Positions 29,198-33,347 of a DNA stretch of 33,347 nt are shown in pieces; the first letter of the stretch is position 1; every line of letters begins with the position of its first letter. A model generated the notes under the pieces. That model was not told where the DNA came from. It ran no database searches and worked only from the letters and a program-made list of their open reading frames with translations. Position numbers and translations under genes: made by a program. The stretch comes from a virus: positions 1 to 33,347 of IMG/VR virus record IMGVR_UViG_3300033183_000108. One strand, 5' to 3'.

Positions 29198-31399
29198 TTA
29201 CTTTCCTCTAGGCTTGTAATATACTTGGTTGTTGATTTCAACACGGTCATATAACATACCGCCTATATCGAACGCACCTGCCACAGTCTTACTTGGCTTT
29301 GCCTTCATGCCCTCTGCACTAAGGGCTGATATCATTGTCGGGGTGACTTCCTGCGAAACTGGCTCGGGCTTCCCTGTGCCAGAAGTTTCAGCATCATCAG
29401 GTGACGGGGCAGGTGCAGGACTTACCTCAGGATTAGCAGCTGGCGGAGTGGGTACTGCGCTTCCCGGTGCTACATAAAAATCACGAAGTTCGGAAGAGTC
29501 GGTCACTACTCGCGCTGTACCCGTTGTATTGTTTATTTCTATAAGTCTTAGATTTTCATCCCGCTTATACTGATATCCGTCTCTTTGATAAGTAGAGACA
29601 TCCTTGTAAGTTCCAGTCTTTTGCATCTCAGACCATAGCATAGACGTAGACGCTGTTTCGGAGATAGCCCCGGCTTGCTTTCGTCTGTGTTCTTTTTTGG
29701 CTGGCTCTACGACACGAGTATAGGCTACGAACTCTCGCGCAGCTTTAGAATTAACTTGACGGCTTGCGAAGTTTACGTAGAACTGAGTATCCTCTACCAT
29801 CTGGGCTGATTCGTCTATAATTTTTTTCAGCTTACCCTTTGCAACGTTTGTGTTTTGGAACAGACCTGTTCCGATAATAGCCTCTAGCTGAATCTTAAAA
29901 TCGCTATCTGACAGTCTACCGTTGGTATCCACAGCCCTCGCCCTCGCATAGGCAAGCTGAATGGTAGCAAGCTGTGTTTCACCGATTTGTTCTAGTGTTG
30001 TTATTTCTACTTGCTTCAAAGCAGTCATTAGGGTTTTTTGCAAAGTATCTGCATTAGTACCCTCTTCTAACTCGTCAGGAGACAACCCTCCAAAAATCTG
30101 GTCTAGCTGACCACCGGGACCTGCTATTCCCAAACCTAGCTGTTGAAGAAATCCTGCAAGACCTGTCTTAACTTTTCCTGTTGCGGGGTCGATGTTGTTG
30201 TAGATGGCAGTAGCAAGCTGTACGGACTTGTTCGCGAACTCGTTACGTTCTTCTTTTTTACCTACGTCTATACCCTTCGCTTCCATAAAGTCTCTACCAT
30301 TCACCGTAGGTACTTTAATACCTTTCACCTTAAACTGCTGTGGTTCTGGTATAAGAGGTAATATAGCGTCTATAAACCTAGCAGTATTTCCTGTATCAGA
30401 CACCTCATTATATAGTATGTCGGATACTTCCCGCGTTACATCCGGGTCTGAACGCAATATCATTTGGTCTAGTCCGGCTTCACTCAAGGCCATGGTTTGA
30501 TTTAGAAGAATATCTAGGTTATTACCAGCGTCTTTTCCATACATGTAGTCTTTCATGTTGAACAACATGTGGTTAGCATTTAGGTAGCCCTTACTAGCAG
30601 CTAGACTATTTAGAAACTGCTTCTGTTTTTTACCCAGTTCTCCTTCTGTAAGAGTGTACACGTTTCCTGCGAACCCACCTTGTCCTTCAGAACCCGGACT
30701 TTTTACGAACACTTCATTTTCCCCGAGACCCCTACCTTTGGTAGTAGCTTGTATCGCGCTTTGAAGCACCCGGTAGTCTGCAGCTTCTGAACTCACACCC
30801 ATAGCTGTTCGTAACGTGTCAGCAAAAGTTATAACGTTGTTGAACTGAGCGTAGTCGGTGTATACGGGAGATTTAAGTTCGTTCGAAACAGTATCGTAAC
30901 TGTTATCAAAGTGAAAGTCTTGAGCATACTGTATCAAGTAGCCGTCTATAGAGCCTAAAAACTGCTGTGCTGCACCGGGATTAGCTAGAAACTGTTCTAG
31001 ACGTTTGTTTACTAATTCTGGGTTAGAAAACTCATTCTGATAATTTCTCAAATTCATCGAAGCAGATTCACTTATCTTTTTATCGTCAAAGTTCCAGCCA
31101 AAAACAACGGAGTTTCTACCAGTTCCAAAAGCGGTGGTATCACCTGCAGTAGCAAGAGTGTTTGATATACCCGATAAGTCTAAACCCTCAACACCTGATG
31201 CTTCAATCATCTTCAAGCCGATGTTATACTGCCCCTCACTCAAGTCCTTTGTGCCGATAATACCCATGCCCTGCTCAAAAAACATCTTGCTTTTTTCTGC
31301 CTGTGCTTCTTTTTCTTTCTGGGCTGCTGCGGCTTGTTCCTTAACGTAGTCTGTGTGTCCCTTCAGGAAACCTGTGGCAAAAGCGATACCGATACCCAT
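29198..31399 (-). CDS. Internal virion protein (gp15-like position)
   Basis: A 733-aa protein (MGIGIAFATGFLKGHTDYVK... ending NQVYYKPRGK). The N-terminal helix with Ala/Lys/Glu heptads (EQAAAAQKEKEAQAEKSK) is a coiled coil. The centre is helical. A Pro/Ala-rich linker near residues 640-670 (VPTPPAANPEVSPAPAPSPD) joins a small C-terminal domain. Its ATG overlaps the preceding stop (31399). Placed directly before the giant gene, it matches the T7 gp15 slot of the ejection core. No enzyme motif recognised. Confidence 0.6.
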   Translation of the reverse strand: MGIGIAFATGFLKGHTDYVKEQAAAAQKEKEAQAEKSKMFFEQGMGIIGTKDLSEGQYNIGLKMIEASGVEGLDLSGISNTLATAGDTTAFGTGRNSVVFGWNFDDKKISESASMNLRNYQNEFSNPELVNKRLEQFLANPGAAQQFLGSIDGYLIQYAQDFHFDNSYDTVSNELKSPVYTDYAQFNNVITFADTLRTAMGVSSEAADYRVLQSAIQATTKGRGLGENEVFVKSPGSEGQGGFAGNVYTLTEGELGKKQKQFLNSLAASKGYLNANHMLFNMKDYMYGKDAGNNLDILLNQTMALSEAGLDQMILRSDPDVTREVSDILYNEVSDTGNTARFIDAILPLIPEPQQFKVKGIKVPTVNGRDFMEAKGIDVGKKEERNEFANKSVQLATAIYNNIDPATGKVKTGLAGFLQQLGLGIAGPGGQLDQIFGGLSPDELEEGTNADTLQKTLMTALKQVEITTLEQIGETQLATIQLAYARARAVDTNGRLSDSDFKIQLEAIIGTGLFQNTNVAKGKLKKIIDESAQMVEDTQFYVNFASRQVNSKAAREFVAYTRVVEPAKKEHRRKQAGAISETASTSMLWSEMQKTGTYKDVSTYQRDGYQYKRDENLRLIEINNTTGTARVVTDSSELRDFYVAPGSAVPTPPAANPEVSPAPAPSPDDAETSGTGKPEPVSQEVTPTMISALSAEGMKAKPSKTVAGAFDIGGMLYDRVEINNQVYYKPRGK

Positions 31400-31947
31400 T
31401 ACTCTTCTCCTTCTTCACGAGACATGTTCATAAAGTTAGGCTCTTGAGGGGTGTTGCCAGCGCGAATTGCTGCGTTAACATTCTCACGAATATAGCCAAA
31501 CATCTGTGGATTGTTCTGCTTCATCATACGGAAGAAGGTTTCGTCGTCCATCTCGCCCTCAGTCATGGTGTCGTCATTTTCGAACAGACGATATGGAATC
31601 TTCTCTTCTTCTGCCATATCAGAGATGATGATTGCTAGCGGGCCTTTCAAGAGCATCCCAACGTCTGGTGTATAGTAACCATCGCGAAATCCCTGAAAGA
31701 GCATCCCCTCGACAATCACCTCTACAGACACACCTACCATAAGCAGCTTGAACAGTTCCTGCTTGTTCTTTTCTTTTGTGATGCTTTCGACGGCACGTTC
31801 GAACGCCTCGTCTGGGTCGACGTACTTAGGCGGCTTGCCCCAAGGCCACTTGCTGTTGTCATCAGTGAGGGAATAGCCAGCGGGTGCAACGCTAAATGGG
31901 TCGAGTTGCGCGGTATCCCGCGAACGTCCTAGGGTTTCCTCTGCCAA
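31399..31947 (-). CDS. Virion-operon protein, function unknown
   Basis: A 182-aa protein (MAEETLGRSRDTAQLDPFSV... ending FMNMSREEGEE). Helical middle with a mildly hydrophobic stretch (KLLMVGVSVEVIVEGMLFQG), charged ends, Met-rich tail. It lies between two presumed virion genes, sharing bases with the start of the next. It could be a tail, core-assembly or membrane-associated component. No family recognised. Confidence 0.6.
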   Translation of the reverse strand: MAEETLGRSRDTAQLDPFSVAPAGYSLTDDNSKWPWGKPPKYVDPDEAFERAVESITKEKNKQELFKLLMVGVSVEVIVEGMLFQGFRDGYYTPDVGMLLKGPLAIIISDMAEEEKIPYRLFENDDTMTEGEMDDETFFRMMKQNNPQMFGYIRENVNAAIRAGNTPQEPNFMNMSREEGEE

Positions 31948-31948
31948 G

Positions 31949-32470
31949 TTAATCTCCAGTTTTAATACGTGGTGCTGCTATTGTGCGTGAAATCGTTGTA
32001 GTTCCCGGCGAAACAGGACGGCTACGCCCTTTGGTAGGTCGCACGGTGTACTGTGCCGTTTTCGCTTCTAGGTTGGTTTCGAAGTTTTGGTTTTGTAGAC
32101 GGCGACGCAGGGCTTCTTGGTAGTCTATGCTGCGAGGTGACCAACGAGTTTGACCCCCAGCCAGACCGCCGGGAGTTGGTTTGTATGTTTTAGTAGCCTT
32201 GAACTCTTTTATCTCCGGGGTATTGAAGTATTCAACTGCATCCTCGTCATCCATCATGCCAACGTAATGCTGTGCGCCTGTCTTAATCAGGCCGAGAAAA
32301 CCGCCGGATGTGCTAGTATCCACGTCCATTCCGGCATCAAATACAGTATCTATTGGACTTCCTTGTTTGCCACCTGTCAGCAGTGATGCGCCTCCTTCAA
32401 TCACGATGTCAAGGGCTTTGTTCATGCTGAAGTTTTTTAAAAAAGAAGCTGCGCTATCAATAAGACCCAT
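31949..32470 (-). CDS. Virion-operon protein, function unknown
   Basis: A 173-aa protein (MGLIDSAASFLKNFSMNKAL... ending SRTIAAPRIKTGD). The N-terminal ~50 residues look like an amphipathic, Gly/Ala-containing segment and the C-terminal third is basic and Pro/Thr-rich, probably disordered (VRPTKGRSRPVSPGTTTIS). It sits between the 285-aa and 182-aa genes with 1-nt spacing to the latter. It may be a small tail or core protein. Confidence 0.6.
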   Translation of the reverse strand: MGLIDSAASFLKNFSMNKALDIVIEGGASLLTGGKQGSPIDTVFDAGMDVDTSTSGGFLGLIKTGAQHYVGMMDDEDAVEYFNTPEIKEFKATKTYKPTPGGLAGGQTRWSPRSIDYQEALRRRLQNQNFETNLEAKTAQYTVRPTKGRSRPVSPGTTTISRTIAAPRIKTGD

Positions 32471-32481
32471 AATAATTTCTC

Positions 32482-33347
32482 CTACAGACTTGCTGCCCAG
32501 CGACCCAGCCAGTTACCAATCCCGGCTGCTAACGAATCTTTTTGTTGCTTGTCATACAGCTGGTTGCTGTTCGCAAAACTCATTGCGTTTAAGCCCATGT
32601 CGTGTTCTCTCTCAAGGGAGTTCTCACTTTTCTGGAAGTTCCAGTTGGCGTTGTCGCGGTACATCTGCCACATGTTGTTCAGGGCATTTTGGTTCGCATT
32701 ATATTCGTTTTGCACGTTGATACGGTTCGTCTCGTTTTGCAGGGCAGTGTTCGCGGTGTTTACCTGCCGTCTCCAGACTGCGTTCGACTGGTCTACTGCG
32801 AACTGCATCTGTGCATTGAACTTGTCCCGCGCATCTCGCATGGAAGCATTGAACTGGTTCATCGAGTTCGCTTCCGATACGTTGAACTGCTGCATAGAAG
32901 CTACGCGGTTTGCGTTGGCTGTATCGACTTGTGCGCCTAGTTCAGCAAAGAACTCATCAACCTGCAACTCGTTCTTGGCGTTGAACTGTTGCCGAGCGTT
33001 TTCTTCGGCGGCATCCTTGAAGACACCTTGCACAAGTGCCTGATATGTTAATGTATCGCTTTTCTGCTGATTGTCAAGGTTTTTCAGGTCGATAGATAAG
33101 AAGGCTTGGGCGTTCGTGACTGCTGATTGCAGACGAGCGTTCAGGTTGGCCTTGTCCATTGCAGCGTAGGTTGCCGCATTTTGCAAGGCTGCTTGCTGCT
33201 TATTATTCAGGTTTTGCAACTGGATTGCTGCATACTTGTTCGCATCTTGTGCGGCAATCTGTACACCCGACTCCATCAAAGCTGTTGTGATAGCTGCCGC
33301 CGCCATAGACGAAGCCCCAAGGCCACGCTGCTGCATCACAGCATTTA
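32482..33347 (-). CDS. Ala/Gln/Asn-rich internal virion protein (gp14-like), 5' end probably cut
   Basis: At least 285 aa. The frame is open to the right edge, and the first in-window start codons (GTG 33339, ATG 33336) follow in-frame codons for Asn-Ala, so the true start may lie outside. The protein is almost all helix, made of repeated Ala/Gln/Asn/Asp heptads (QNLNNKQQAALQNAATYAAM, AQAFLSIDLKNLDNQQKS), ending in an amphipathic SLAAGIGNWLGRWAASL that could touch membrane. Composition and first position before the 733- and 1608-aa proteins fit the T7 gp14 slot of the ejection machinery. Confidence 0.65.
   Translation of the reverse strand, partial: NAVMQQRGLGASSMAAAAITTALMESGVQIAAQDANKYAAIQLQNLNNKQQAALQNAATYAAMDKANLNARLQSAVTNAQAFLSIDLKNLDNQQKSDTLTYQALVQGVFKDAAEENARQQFNAKNELQVDEFFAELGAQVDTANANRVASMQQFNVSEANSMNQFNASMRDARDKFNAQMQFAVDQSNAVWRRQVNTANTALQNETNRINVQNEYNANQNALNNMWQMYRDNANWNFQKSENSLEREHDMGLNAMSFANSNQLYDKQQKDSLAAGIGNWLGRWAASL

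Noticed and set aside
1-33347. Phage T7-type RNA polymerase or its promoters
   Set aside because: No RNA polymerase gene was found and the promoters seen are host-type; a gene outside the window cannot be excluded.

Overview
The window is part of the genome of a tailed, podovirus-like marine phage. The strongest clue is the family A DNA polymerase (15622-17157), which carries a DnaJ-type CxxCxGxG zinc motif pair ahead of its palm. From memory, this is the hallmark of HMO-2011-type phages of marine alphaproteobacteria (SAR116, Roseobacter and SAR11 relatives). The assignment is by recall and was not tested by search. No tRNA, phage RNA polymerase or lysis gene was recognised here. The promoters that can be seen are of host sigma-70 type.

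Layout. (1) 1-6179, leftward late module: small terminase, two small genes, large terminase, a 709-aa protein with a tyrosine-recombinase catalytic domain, a small gene and the portal (cut by the left edge). A TTGACA-N17-CATAAT promoter lies just upstream of it. (2) 6180-7042, non-coding or decayed: divergent promoters, a possible ~108-nt RNA, two 37-bp direct repeats, an amber-interrupted small membrane ORF and a leftward terminator. (3) 7043-9910, leftward accessory genes that are CCGG-rich by eye: two small proteins, a winged-helix protein, a DUF932 protein and a Gp88-family protein. (4) 9968-12637, leftward early genes: about a dozen small, mostly translationally coupled ORFs, including a ribbon-helix-helix regulator. 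(5) 12638-12778, the early control region, with mirror-image promoters. (6) 12779-24210, rightward replication and nucleotide genes: primase, DnaB-like helicase, HNH nuclease, separate 3'-5' exonuclease, DNA polymerase, an unassigned protein in the usual position of an SSB, a Cas4/RecB-like Fe-S nuclease, a T7-type endonuclease I, MazG, DUF3310, two zinc ribbons and a monomeric B12-dependent ribonucleotide reductase. A structured intergenic RNA candidate and five more small genes follow. (7) 24194-33347, leftward virion genes in the T7 gp14-gp15-gp16 style (285+, 733 and 1608 aa), with three smaller genes.

How it works together (inference). The divergent 12.7-kb promoters would start the small takeover genes leftward and replication rightward. 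Host DNA degraded by the nucleases, together with the B12 reductase and MazG, would supply and police dNTPs for the polymerase. Late leftward transcription would then make the packaging and virion proteins. Least explained are the recombinase domain inside the packaging operon, the structured RNA after the reductase, the RNA and repeats beside the terminase promoter, and the TGACAAAT repeats of the accessory region.
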